Source: Cycloclasticus sp. (GTDB lineage: Bacteria > Pseudomonadota > Gammaproteobacteria > Methylococcales > Cycloclasticaceae). Taken from it: 64,000 bases of DNA. The position numbers were made by a program, and so were the translations under genes. Shown here one piece after another: positions 44,854-53,456 of the stretch. Each line of letters begins with the position of its first letter. The stretch's first letter is position 1. The DNA lies in NCBI GenBank assembly GCA_002700385.1, contig PADC01000006.1, positions 124,001-188,000 of the forward strand. The letters are read 5' to 3'. Below the pieces are notes generated by a model. The model did no database searches, was not told the origin of the DNA, and saw only the letters and a list, made by a program, of their open reading frames with translations.

Positions 44854-45290
44854 AAGCTAAATCCAAAGCGCAAGCCGTACTAGCACAAACTGGGAAAGGG
44901 CTTTTACCTAGAGTTTAGAAAAAACAAAGACGAACAGGGTACGAGCTCAAAAAGGGCGAATGAAAAATACGAAACCTTAGGCTTGTAAGCAACCTAACTT
45001 TCGAAGGAGCCACCACACAATTACTTAAGTGGTTTAGAAGTTCACCTTTTGACGTCCTCCCGACCAAACAAAATTACACAATTAGCGACGCTGTTAATGA
45101 TCACATAAACCACCTGAAAGCCTATAAATCTGATGACTCAGTGAAAACAGCAAAGGATGCACTGCATAGACATCTAACCCCGAAACTTGGTAGCACGAAT
45201 CTTGATACGTTAAAAACTATTGAATTAAAGAATTGGCTCAATAACTTAGTCAAATCAAGAAACCTTAAAAAATCTTCTCCAAACCGGGTA
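44854..45290 (+). pseudogene. Tyrosine-recombinase (phage integrase) N-terminal remnant
   Basis: The frame reads KLNPKRKPY, then TAG (44881-44883) where this integrase group has Trp, then HKLGKGFYLEFRKNKDEQG up to KYETLGL. There a stop and frameshift occur near 44990, and a second frame continues LTFEGATTQLLKWF, then TISDAVNDHINHLKAY and LTPKLGSTNLDTLKTIELKN, the SAM-like core-binding domain. It ends at about 45290, where the next gene begins, so the catalytic domain with the R-H-R-Y residues is missing. A stop, a frameshift and a truncation make it non-functional. Confidence 0.75.
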
Positions 45291-45776
45291 CTAACTATTT
45301 CTTCTTGGTTTTTTACTGCTCTTCTTTTTTTTAGCCGCTTTACTGCTGGCTTTTTTCGCTTTATCTTTAACTGCTTTTTTAGCTTTTAACTTAGCAACTT
45401 TCTTGGCTAATTCTTTCACCGCTAACTTTAATTTCTTTTTTTCTGCTTTCTTATCTTTATTTTTAGCCTCTTGCTGACCTTTATTCTGACTTTCCTTTGG
45501 TGTTTTTTTATTCTTCATCGGTTTTTTAGAAACTGCTTTTTCCTTATTCACCATCGAATCACTCACTTTTTCAGCAGCCTGCACATCAGCTGCTTTAAGT
45601 AGATCCTTTGCCTTCTTAATCGTCTGAAGCGATCGAGCACTAGCGAAGCCTGGTACCCCTGATAAACTTTCAACGCTCGCATTTGCTACATCAGCCACTG
45701 TTTTAAAACCATGTTTATTCAATACAATTGATGTTGCCTGACCAATTCCCGCTATTTCAATAACTAATTGTTCCAT
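45291..45776 (-). CDS. Helix-hairpin-helix protein with histone-like Lys/Ala tail
   Basis: 161 residues. The first 65 residues form helix-hairpin-helix-type motifs (IAGIGQATSIVLNKHGFKTV and LSGVPGFASARSLQTIKKA), a DNA-binding fold as in RuvA or PolX tails. From about residue 80 the chain is Lys/Ala-rich with KELAKKVAKLKAKKAVKDKA, resembling histone H1-like bacterial proteins. Predicted nucleoid or DNA-binding protein; the family is not one I can name. An AAGGAGT ribosome site precedes the ATG. It cuts into the integrase remnant, so its 3' end may mark a recombination junction. Confidence 0.7.
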   Translation of the reverse strand: MEQLVIEIAGIGQATSIVLNKHGFKTVADVANASVESLSGVPGFASARSLQTIKKAKDLLKAADVQAAEKVSDSMVNKEKAVSKKPMKNKKTPKESQNKGQQEAKNKDKKAEKKKLKLAVKELAKKVAKLKAKKAVKDKAKKASSKAAKKKKSSKKPRRNS

Positions 45777-45903
45777 TCATTACTCCTTAGCCTGTATAAA
45801 AAAGTTTAATATGAATCAATCATTTTTAATCTCATTAAAATTCACCACACAATGTAAAAATAATTAACTTGAAAATAAATAATAAGAATCGTAGTATAGC
45901 AAC

Positions 45904-45917
45904 TAATGACGTCATTA
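45904..45917. promoter_or_regulatory. 14-bp palindrome in divergent control region
   Basis: TAATGACGTCATTA is a perfect palindrome between the HhH-lysine gene (minus strand) and the lysine-rich micropeptide (plus strand). ACGTAACAACGT follows at once. It could be an operator for either gene. Confidence 0.4.
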
Positions 45918-45966
45918 CGTAACAACGTATTAACATCATTATCACATAAATTATAAGGAACTAAAC

Positions 45967-46044
45967 ATGGCTAAGAAAAAAGATATCAAACTAAAAATCA
46001 AAAAATTAACTAAAAAAGTTAAGAAACTTAAAAAGAAAATCTAA
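45967..46044 (+). CDS. 25-residue lysine-rich micropeptide
   Basis: ATG at 45967, stop at 46042-46044. The peptide starts MAKKKDIKLKIKKL and ends KKVKKLKKKI; hydrophobic residues recur every three to four positions, fitting an amphipathic helix. ATAAGGA lies 8-14 bp before the start as a ribosome site, and a strong hairpin terminator begins 13 bp after the stop. These signals make a real small gene likely. Its Lys-rich helix resembles the tail of the neighbouring HhH protein. Possible roles are nucleic-acid binding or ribosome association; nothing is demonstrated. Confidence 0.6.
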   Translation: MAKKKDIKLKIKKLTKKVKKLKKKI

Positions 46045-46056
46045 TTTCTTTTTATT

Positions 46057-46093
46057 AAAGCCGCCTCACCCGTTTAGCTGGTGATGCGGCTTT
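46057..46093 (+). terminator. Terminator after the lysine-rich micropeptide
   Basis: AAAGCCGC-CTCACC pairs with GGTGA-TGCGGCTTT around a 9-nt loop, preceded by a T-rich run (46045-46055). The sequence is nearly symmetric and may act on both strands. Confidence 0.7.
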
Positions 46094-46161
46094 ACGCTTT
46101 ACTTCTCCGCTTAATATTCCTAAGATTATTAAATACTTTTATATTTGCTAGCCATGTACCA

Positions 46162-46359
46162 ATGAAAAACAAAAAAGAAGACTCTAAAAAAGAAAGCAAT
46201 GGCCCTAGCAAGGCAAAGAAAAGCACATCCCTTCGATTAGAAAAAAAGACCCTAAAGTCCTTAAAAATAATGGCAATTGAAAAAGACACCAGCTTACAAA
46301 AGCTTATTGAGGGGTTAATTGAAGATGCTCTGTTAAAACATAACAGTAGCTCTAAATAG
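46162..46359 (+). CDS. Small ribbon-helix-helix protein
   Basis: 65 residues from the ATG at 46162; an in-frame ATG at 46081 lies inside the preceding terminator and would add a hydrophobic stretch unlike the family. A Lys/Ser-rich lead is followed by STSLRLEKKTLKSLKIMAIE and a second helix SLQKLIEGLIEDALL, the pattern of RHH repressors or antitoxins. No toxin gene is adjacent, so it is an orphan. No clear ribosome site is visible. Confidence 0.6.
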   Translation: MKNKKEDSKKESNGPSKAKKSTSLRLEKKTLKSLKIMAIEKDTSLQKLIEGLIEDALLKHNSSSK

Positions 46360-46383
46360 TATCTTTATGATTAAACTGGGGCA

Positions 46384-47337
46384 TCAAACCAATTGGTAAG
46401 AGAGCTTATTACCCAACTTGGCCATCCATTTAGCTTCTTTATCTATATCAGCCAGATTCAACTCTTGTTCAAGAAAAAACGCCTTATCAATTGTCAACTG
46501 CATATGGCTCCCATCTGCTTTTAAGCTGAGTAAGTCAATCACTAATGGCTGCCGGTTATTATTTAGCAATATCGCTAAACGGAATAGACGAATTAAACGT
46601 GTTAATAATTTATGGCTAACATGACGAAGTAATGGCAGGCTTCGTCGCTTGAATTTTTTTCGACCATTACTCACCAATAAACCTAATAGTTGCTGCTCAT
46701 CTTGGTTATAACCAGGCAATTCGCTATTTGCCAAAATATAGCCCGAGTGTTTTTGAAAATCACTCACGCTAATTTGCTGGCCAACTTCATATAAATAAGC
46801 AGCTTCTTTTAATAATTCTTTTAATCCTGTCTGCTCTAAATGCCAATCTTCAGCTACCTGATTCCATAATAGCTCGCATGTTTCTGCCACTTGCTGTGCG
46901 TACTTACGATCAACATGGTAGCGCGCTTGCATGTTTTGACGGGTTAGTAGTCGTGTATTTTGCTCCTCATCCTGCTGCTCCATTTCATAGAGGACGCCTT
47001 CACGTAAAGCCGCACTGCAAAACTTGAGCTCGGTAATGCCTAGGCTTTTCATCACCGCGATCATGATGGCCACACCAGCAGGTAATACACTAGCTCGTGA
47101 TTCATCAATACCCACCCACGACAACTTTTCAAAACCAGCCTTCTGACATAATAAATCTTTTAACGCTAAAAGATCACTCAATAACAAGTGCTCGGTGTTC
47201 TCCCCCACTAAGCCAACCGTTTTAAAAAGCGCCTTAACTGTGCCGGAGGTGGCAAAGACGTTGTCCCATTCAAAGGCTTTAAAACGATGCGAACAAAACT
47301 CCAATTTCTGTAAGGCGGCTATTTCAGCTTTGTTAAA
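46384..47337 (-). pseudogene. ppx/gppA 3' part, separated by an IS30 insertion
   Basis: Continuation of the exopolyphosphatase/guanosine pentaphosphatase gene after the insertion. It reads FNKAEIAALQKLEFCSHRF, then SWVGIDESRASVLPAGVAI, which completes the Ppx/GppA catalytic module, followed by the HD-like helical C-terminal region to LGNKLSYQLV. Joined to the 5' part after removal of the element, it gives 504 codons, close to E. coli GppA and Ppx. On its own it lacks a start signal and the N-terminal active-site lobe. Confidence 0.88.
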
Positions 47338-47340
47338 TGC

Positions 47341-48417
47341 CGCAGATTTAATTCGCTAATGCGACACCGTTAGTTAAATGGGTCTTCGTTTTGAAGAATA
47401 CCTCGAAAGGTGTTTTATATCCAAGTATCTTTCGAGGGCGGTGATTTAGTCTATCCATCACCAATCGGGTTTCTTGTTGAGTCAGGTCATGTAATGAACG
47501 ATCTTTCTTTAAGTACTGCCGTATAAGCCCGTTCGTATTTTCATTAGTCCCTCGTTCCCATGAGGCATAAGGTCGAGCAAAGAAGACGGAGAGAGACAAG
47601 TTACTTTCAATCTGCTTATGCTGAGTAAACTCTTTACCATTATCGAGCGTGAGAGATCTGGCATATTGAGGATATTGACGGAGAGATTTTTCAATGGCTC
47701 TACGCGTGTTTTCTGCTGTACGTCGACCTAATGGCTCAATGAGGGTGAAACGTGACTTACGGTCAACCAAAGTGAGAGCAGCGCCTTGATGATTTTTACC
47801 AATAATCGTGTCACCTTCCCAGTGCCCTAAGCGCGAGCGGTTGTTAGCACCCACTGGCCGACGATCTAAGCCCTTTCTACCTTGCATTGTACCTCTGTGG
47901 TCTTTTGCTCCATACGTTTTCTTTCGCTGCTTCTGACAGCGAAGGTGTTTATGTAAGTTGCCACCTAAGATTCTGTCGTTCTGAACGTAATGATAAATCC
48001 ACACAGAACTGATTTGGATATACCGCTCTTTTGCAAGTCGCTGGCTAATTTGTTCTGGACTCCATTCTAAGCGTAATAGGCGCTCAACCTCTTGCCACAA
48101 GAGAAGCGTAATACGGTAATGCACTTTGTTGACCTGACGCGCCAGCGCTTTATATTGGGCTTGCTTAGGTCGATAACCTCGCATTCCTTGATTGCGGTTT
48201 ATCTCACGAGAGATAGTGGAGTGATGGCGGGCTAACGCCCGCCCTATAGCTCGATGACTAAGCCCTTGTTTCAATAAAGCGTGGATCTGGTATCGTTCTA
48301 TCTCAGTGAGTCGGCGATGTGTCATAACTACCTCTTTTTTGGCGATTAGAAATAGTGTGATTGTCGTCACTCACTACTTCTTTTCAAGAGGTGTCGCACT
48401 AGCGACTTAAATCCGCG
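47341..48417 (-). mobile_element. IS30-family insertion sequence, 1077 bp
   Basis: Bounded by 28-bp inverted repeats at 47341-47368 and 48390-48417 that differ at three positions and share TGCGACACC at their inner ends. A 3-bp target duplication, TGC, flanks it (47338-47340 and 48418-48420). It holds one transposase gene whose stop codon lies inside the inverted repeat. It splits ppx/gppA. Intact ends and an open transposase frame suggest a recent, possibly still mobile copy. Confidence 0.92.
47348..48325 (-). CDS. IS30-family transposase
   Basis: 325 residues from the ATG at 48325 (MTHRRLTEIERYQIHALL), preceded by AGAGG; an upstream in-frame start would add 15 residues without support. The N-terminal helix-turn-helix reads GLSHRAIGRALARHHSTISREI. 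The DDE catalytic core is visible as HWEGDTIIGK, TLDNGKEFTQH, and the Glu in ERGTNENTNGLIRQYLKK. The frame appears complete and undamaged. Confidence 0.95.
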   Translation of the reverse strand: MTHRRLTEIERYQIHALLKQGLSHRAIGRALARHHSTISREINRNQGMRGYRPKQAQYKALARQVNKVHYRITLLLWQEVERLLRLEWSPEQISQRLAKERYIQISSVWIYHYVQNDRILGGNLHKHLRCQKQRKKTYGAKDHRGTMQGRKGLDRRPVGANNRSRLGHWEGDTIIGKNHQGAALTLVDRKSRFTLIEPLGRRTAENTRRAIEKSLRQYPQYARSLTLDNGKEFTQHKQIESNLSLSVFFARPYASWERGTNENTNGLIRQYLKKDRSLHDLTQQETRLVMDRLNHRPRKILGYKTPFEVFFKTKTHLTNGVALAN

Positions 48418-48978
48418 TGCTTTTTTATTTAACTCTTTCAAAAAATAACGCTCAGTAAAGCTAATGCAGCCCATACTTTTACTTTCTCTGTATAGGGTGT
48501 CACAACCCTCACCCACGACTATTTCGGTACTGCCACCACCAATATCAATCACCAGGCTTCTATCGAGCAAGGCTTCACTACGCACCACGCCTTGGTAAAT
48601 AAGACGCGCTTCTTCACAGCCAGAAATAACCTCTATTGGAAAACACAAGGCTTGTTCTGCTAATGTTAAAAAGGCATTACGATTATTTGCCTCACGAATA
48701 GTATGTGTTGCTACAACCCTGACTTTTTCTACGTCACTTTCTTGTAATATATTGCCTAATTCCTTCAAGCTGGAGACAGCACGCAGAATTGCTTCGTAAT
48801 TCAACTCATTTTCTTTATTTAGCCCGGCTCTTAACTTAACGCGGTGCTTTATCTTTTTTACAGGTTCAAGCAGACCATTTTTCATACGAGCAATAATTAA
48901 ATGAAAGCTATTTGAGCCAAGATCTAATGCCGCTAATAACTCTGACCCATCACTTTTATTGCTCATTTTCTCTATCAT
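48367..48978 (-). pseudogene. ppx/gppA 5' part, exopolyphosphatase interrupted by IS30
   Basis: First 187 codons of the Ppx/GppA phosphatase, then 16-17 codons of IS sequence before a stop. The actin-like phosphate loop LAALDLGSNSFHLIIARM, the catalytic-Glu region VISGCEEARLIYQGV, and VIDIGGGSTEIVVGEG are all here. The gene would degrade polyphosphate or pppGpp. The ATG overlaps the ppk stop by 4 bp, the usual ppk-ppx coupling. The truncated product lacks the rest of the catalytic module and the C-terminal domain, so loss of function is expected. Confidence 0.9.
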
Positions 48979-51044
48979 ATTTTTTTACTTTCAATCGCTT
49001 TCAGGTAATCATATATGGCTACTTGTGAACGTATTTTGCGTTTATTGCCACGGGGCCTGTATTCATTAATTTGCTTCTTATCAAGCATTCTAGCTTTTGT
49101 TCTATCGCTCCATTGCACATTAAAAATATGGATAAGGCGTTGCTTAATATCCTCATCGTAAATAGGGCAACCCACTTCTATTCGGCGATCAATATTTCTG
49201 GTCATCCAATCGGCAGAACTAATAAAAACCTTCGGTTTACCGCCATTATGGAAAACACTCATCCGAGTATGCTCTAAAAAACGATCAACAATTGAAATAA
49301 TCTCAATATTCTCACTCTGGCCTTCCACTCCCGGTACTAATACGCACATCCCCCGAATAATCATACGAATTTTCACACCCGCACAACTCGCTTCATACAG
49401 CTTACTAATAATACTTTTATCATCGAGATTATTCACTTTTAATAGAATTTCTGCCTTATGGCCTTTTTTGGCCATTTTAATTTCATTTTCAATCGACCGA
49501 TTGATCCAATCTCGCGTGCTGATAGGCGAAACAATTAAATGCTTAAACTCTTTACTCTTATAGCTATGAACGATGAAATCAAAAACATCAATGACTTCTT
49601 TTGTAATGTCTTCATTACGGGTAAACAAGCTGAAATCGGTATAGATTTTTGCTGTTTTCTCGTGGAAGTTACCTGTACCAATATGAGCGTAGTACACGGC
49701 TTTATCCTTTTCGTGCCGCCCAATTAAACATAGTTTGCTATGGCATTTTAAAGAAGGAACACCAAATTCAACCTTTACCCCGCCTTCGGTTAACACCTTG
49801 GCCCACGCTATATTTGCCTGCTCATCAAACCGCGCATGTAGCTCTACAACAACCAATACTTTTTTACCGTTTCTTACCGCATTAATGAGTGATTTGATAA
49901 TACGGCTATTGCTTGCGACACGGTACACGCTAATTTTTATTTCAAAAACAGCCGGGTCAAAAGCAGCCTCACGGAGCATTTCTGTAAAATGACTAAATTT
50001 GTGATAAGGATAACTCAGCAGAATATCTTTCTTTTTAATCGCTTGAAAAACACTGGGGTAATTAGCGAAGTCCTGAGAGGTTATAGCTGGCATTTTAGGG
50101 TTTTCCAGGTACTTCCTCCCTACATTTGGAAAACTTATAAAGTCTCTAAAATTATGATATCGACCACCCGGTATAACGCTGTCATGCCTAGAAATACCCA
50201 GCTTACTTTTTAGCATGCCAATCGCTGTCGAAGACATATCACGCTCATATACAAAGCGAACTGGCTGCGAATTGAGTCGCTGTTTGAGCCCTACTGACAT
50301 TCTTTCTAACAAGGACTGGTCAATATCATCGGTTAAGTCAAAGTCCGCATCACAGGTCATTTTCATTGAATAAACATGGTGTTGTTTATAATCAAAGTAG
50401 GGGGAAAAAATGTCATCAAAACAGTAACGAATCACATTGTCTGACATAATAATATTTTTGCGCCGCTTACCTTTCTCACGCGGCAATTCAATAAAACGTG
50501 GCGAATCATTCGTTGGGATAGCTATCGCCGCATACTGAATTACATCCCCGTTTATCATTTCACAAATTAAGTACGTTAAACCATCTTTTAATAAGGGCGC
50601 TAAATCCGTTTCTTTATTAATGATGATTGGTTCTACATACCGCTTTAATTTAGTGTCAAAGTATTCCCTAAGCCAATGCCCTTGCTCTTCACTCAGCTGA
50701 TCTTCATTGATAAGAAAAATATGGTGCTCTGCAAGCCCTTTTAATACATCCAAATAAATAACATCAAAATCCTCTTGAAGCTTTAATACTTTTTTCTGAA
50801 TAGCGCGTAAGAGATTTTTTGTAGGTGTCTCATCCTCCAGGCTCTTCTCAATAAGCACCTTACGCTTAACATTAGCTACACGAACACGGAAAAACTCATC
50901 CAAATTATTAGAAAATATTCCTAAAAACCTTACTCGCTCCACAATTGGAACCGACTTATCTGCCGCCTCCTGTAGAACCCGTTCATTGAACGATAGCCAA
51001 CTGAGTTCTTTTTCAACATACTTATGCTCAACAATTTTTGTCAC
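48975..51044 (-). CDS. ppk: Polyphosphate kinase
   Basis: Makes inorganic polyphosphate from ATP at the inner membrane; 689 residues, the normal PPK1 length. The N-terminal domain starts with ELSWLSFNERVLQEA, where PPK1 proteins are highly conserved. The phospholipase-D-like C-terminal half contains the autophosphorylated His in YYAHIGTGNFHEKTAK and a second His in SVFHNGGKPKVFISSADWM. It is the first gene of a ppk-ppx pair whose second member is broken by an IS. Confidence 0.96.
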   Translation of the reverse strand: MTKIVEHKYVEKELSWLSFNERVLQEAADKSVPIVERVRFLGIFSNNLDEFFRVRVANVKRKVLIEKSLEDETPTKNLLRAIQKKVLKLQEDFDVIYLDVLKGLAEHHIFLINEDQLSEEQGHWLREYFDTKLKRYVEPIIINKETDLAPLLKDGLTYLICEMINGDVIQYAAIAIPTNDSPRFIELPREKGKRRKNIIMSDNVIRYCFDDIFSPYFDYKQHHVYSMKMTCDADFDLTDDIDQSLLERMSVGLKQRLNSQPVRFVYERDMSSTAIGMLKSKLGISRHDSVIPGGRYHNFRDFISFPNVGRKYLENPKMPAITSQDFANYPSVFQAIKKKDILLSYPYHKFSHFTEMLREAAFDPAVFEIKISVYRVASNSRIIKSLINAVRNGKKVLVVVELHARFDEQANIAWAKVLTEGGVKVEFGVPSLKCHSKLCLIGRHEKDKAVYYAHIGTGNFHEKTAKIYTDFSLFTRNEDITKEVIDVFDFIVHSYKSKEFKHLIVSPISTRDWINRSIENEIKMAKKGHKAEILLKVNNLDDKSIISKLYEASCAGVKIRMIIRGMCVLVPGVEGQSENIEIISIVDRFLEHTRMSVFHNGGKPKVFISSADWMTRNIDRRIEVGCPIYDEDIKQRLIHIFNVQWSDRTKARMLDKKQINEYRPRGNKRKIRSQVAIYDYLKAIESKKI

Positions 51045-51160
51045 ACTCTGTACTCCAAAATTTCATTTACCATTAACATAGACTAACTTAAAAACATGAC
51101 GCTTAAATTACAGTGGATGGGCATATGCAAGGCTTAGGGTGGGACACAGGGAGTCTCCAA

Positions 51161-51520
51161 TTAAGTCTCTTTTTCAAAAACAACATCAGCCCATTCAGAA
51201 AATCTACTTCTTACAACATTTGTAAGGTTGATACCTTGAATTCTAACGTGACTAGAGTTTTCTTTACCGCATTGAGACATCATAAATGTCAGCGCATTAG
51301 TGGCTTTACCTAAGTACGGGGTATCAATTTGATTATGACTGCCCACAATAATGAACTTATTGTCTTCATCATTACGTGACAAAATCGTTTTCATTGTGCT
51401 TCTACCCCAATTCTGAGATTCATCAAGTATAACAATTGAGCCCAGCCAAACGTAGTTCTTACCTGTACCTGCAGATATAAAAAAACAATTACGTTTCAAA
51501 GCATTGACTAATAACATCAC
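51161..51520 (-). pseudogene. PhoH-like ATPase remnant, internally deleted
   Basis: The frame begins near a Walker A remnant ISAGTGKN, where the usual GTGKT Thr is lost, and passes directly to GSIVILDESQNWGRSTMKTI, the Walker B part of PhoH proteins. The family normally has over 60 residues between them. FIIVGSHNQIDTPYLGKATN matches the PIN-PhoH (YlaK-like) motif TGD-xx-QID-PYLD. The PIN domain and N-terminus are absent, and an in-frame stop lies about 30 bp upstream of the first possible start. Likely non-functional. Confidence 0.6.
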
Positions 51521-51610
51521 TTGATATGTTGTTGCCTTTTTTATTTATGTTAAAAAGCATTGCTTCAGCTTAGTAAAACCACTTATCCGTCTATAAATCC
51601 GTACGGGCAT

Positions 51611-51646
51611 AAAAAAACCACTCACATAACTGCAAGTGGTTTTTTA
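51611..51646 (-). terminator. Terminator after tRNA-Glu
   Basis: AACCACT pairs with AGTGGTT around about 12 nt, flanked by A and T runs on the two sides. It lies 3 bp after the 3' end of tRNA-Glu on the minus strand and can act in both directions. Confidence 0.85.
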
Positions 51647-51648
51647 TA

Positions 51649-51724
51649 TGGCGTCCCCAAGGGGGTTCGAACCCCTGTTACCGCCGTGAAAGGGCGGTGT
51701 CCTAGGCCTCTAGACGATGGGGAC
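51649..51724 (-). tRNA. tRNA-Glu (UUC)
   Basis: 76 nt with encoded CCA. The acceptor GTCCCC pairs with GGGGAC; the anticodon loop CTTTCAC gives UUC; the T arm has GGTTCGAACCCC. It follows tRNA-Ala in one transcript. Confidence 0.97.
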
Positions 51725-51781
51725 TAAGTCTTTATTATACTTGTTAAGTGAATCGTCTAAATCACTTAAACACCAAAAAGT

Positions 51782-51857
51782 TGGTGGAGCCAAGCGGGAT
51801 CGAACCGCTGACCTCAACACTGCCAGTGTTGCGCTCTCCCAGCTGAGCTATGGCCCC
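51782..51857 (-). tRNA. tRNA-Ala (GGC)
   Basis: 76 nt with encoded CCA. It begins GGGGCCATAGCTCAGCTGGG; the anticodon loop CTGGCAG gives GGC; the T arm has GGTTCGATCCC. It lies 42 bp after gltX. Confidence 0.97.
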
Positions 51858-51873
51858 TCTTGGCAGGACGCGA

Positions 51874-51902
51874 ATTGTACTGAATGATGGCCTCAGTGTC
51901 TA
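51874..51902 (-). promoter_or_regulatory. tRNA operon promoter overlapping the gltX stop codon
   Basis: On the minus strand TAGACA (51897-51902) and TACAAT (51874-51879) are 17 bp apart. The -35 hexamer includes the gltX stop codon TAG. The following TCGCGTCC is a GC-rich discriminator typical of stringent stable-RNA promoters. Confidence 0.65.
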
Positions 51903-53318
51903 GCTTTCTTGCTGAAGAATTCTATTTTTTATGTAATCAATTCCACGATTAATATTTTTGATGCTTAACTCTTTCCCTAGCAAGAAAAGCGTCGCGTCTA
52001 ATGCTGGCGATACAGAGGTCCCTGACAAGGCGACTCGTAAAGGTTGCGCGACTTTGCCCAATTTTAATTCTAATGCTTCAGCTGTTCCTAAAATAATTTG
52101 GTGCAAGGGTTCTTTCGACCATTCGTCCAATGCTTTAAATTTATCCCGCATCATTTCTAATGGTTCTAAACTGGCTTCTTTTAAATTCTTTTTAGCGGCT
52201 TTCTCATCAAACTCATCATATTCCTTATAAAACATGAGGCTTTTTTCAGCCATTTCTTTTAGTGTTTTAGAACGTTCTTGCTGTGTTTTCACAATCTCAA
52301 TGAGTGATGGGCCTTTCTCCACATCGCAATCTAATGCCTTAAGTTGCTCAGCTAATGGCTCTACCAACCGTTGAGGGTCACTGTTAATAATATATTGTTG
52401 ATTAATCCAAAGCAGTTTCTCTGTATTAAACGCCGAAGCTGTACGATTGACGTCTTTGATATCGAACAACTCAATCATTTCGTCACGGCTAAAAAGCTCT
52501 TTATCGCCATGAGACCAACCTAAACGAACCAGATAGTTGAGTAAGGCTTCTGGCAAAAAACCTTCATCTCGGTATTGCATGACACTCACTGCACCATGGC
52601 GTTTAGATAAACGCGCGCCATCATCACCTAGAATCATTGGCACATGTGCAAAACGAGGAATGTTGCCTCCAAGAGCTTTCATGATGTTAATTTGCCTTGG
52701 CGTATTATTGATATGATCATCACCCCGTATAACGTGTGTCATGTTCATATCAAGGTCATCGACAACAACGGTCAAATTGTAAGTGGGCGTTCCATCAGAA
52801 CGCGCTATGATTAAATCATCTAACTCTTGATTAGCAATGGATATTTCGCCACGCACCAAGTCATCAAACACCACCTCTCCTTGCTCTGGGTTTTTAAAAC
52901 GCACCACAGGGGTCACCCCTTCAACCGGCTCGGTACGGTGACGGCATTTTCCGTTATATCGCGGTTTTTGCTTATTTGCTCGCTGTTCTTCTCGCATCGC
53001 CTCCACCTCTTCTGCTGAACAATAGCAATAATAGGCATCACCTTGTTTTAATAGCTGTTGAATAACGTCTAAATAGCGAGGAAATTGATCGGTTTGAAAA
53101 AAAGGGCCTTCATCATGTGTTAGGTCCAGCCAAGCCATTCCGTCGAAAATAGCTTGCACAGACTCTTCCGTGGAACGTGCACGATCGGTGTCTTCTATTC
53201 TTAAAATAAACTGGCCGTTGGTTTTTTTTGCATAAAGCCAAGAGAATAAGGCTGTTCTTGCTCCCCCAACGTGTAAATACCCTGTTGGACTTGGTGCGAA
53301 TCGTGTACGAACTGTCAT
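51900..53318 (-). CDS. gltX: Glutamyl-tRNA synthetase
   Basis: Charges tRNA-Glu; 472 residues, normal length. The class I signature is FAPSPTGYLHVGGARTALFS near residue 7, and the KMSKS loop is ARLSKRHGA near 240. The Cys-rich zinc segment YCYCSAEEVEAMR followed by CRHRTEP is present as in E. coli GltX. It is transcribed towards tRNA-Ala and tRNA-Glu, so an enzyme and its substrate tRNA are encoded side by side. Confidence 0.97.
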   Translation of the reverse strand: MTVRTRFAPSPTGYLHVGGARTALFSWLYAKKTNGQFILRIEDTDRARSTEESVQAIFDGMAWLDLTHDEGPFFQTDQFPRYLDVIQQLLKQGDAYYCYCSAEEVEAMREEQRANKQKPRYNGKCRHRTEPVEGVTPVVRFKNPEQGEVVFDDLVRGEISIANQELDDLIIARSDGTPTYNLTVVVDDLDMNMTHVIRGDDHINNTPRQINIMKALGGNIPRFAHVPMILGDDGARLSKRHGAVSVMQYRDEGFLPEALLNYLVRLGWSHGDKELFSRDEMIELFDIKDVNRTASAFNTEKLLWINQQYIINSDPQRLVEPLAEQLKALDCDVEKGPSLIEIVKTQQERSKTLKEMAEKSLMFYKEYDEFDEKAAKKNLKEASLEPLEMMRDKFKALDEWSKEPLHQIILGTAEALELKLGKVAQPLRVALSGTSVSPALDATLFLLGKELSIKNINRGIDYIKNRILQQES

Positions 53319-53456
53319 TTATTATTACCGCGTAAAAAAGGTCTATTTTAACAAAAAGTTTGGGTTATCGTTTTTTTTTAAATACCCTAATCGAATCAAA
53401 ATCCACGACTAACAAAAACTGTCGTATCAGCTTTAACAGCCTTTAGTAAAGGGTTA

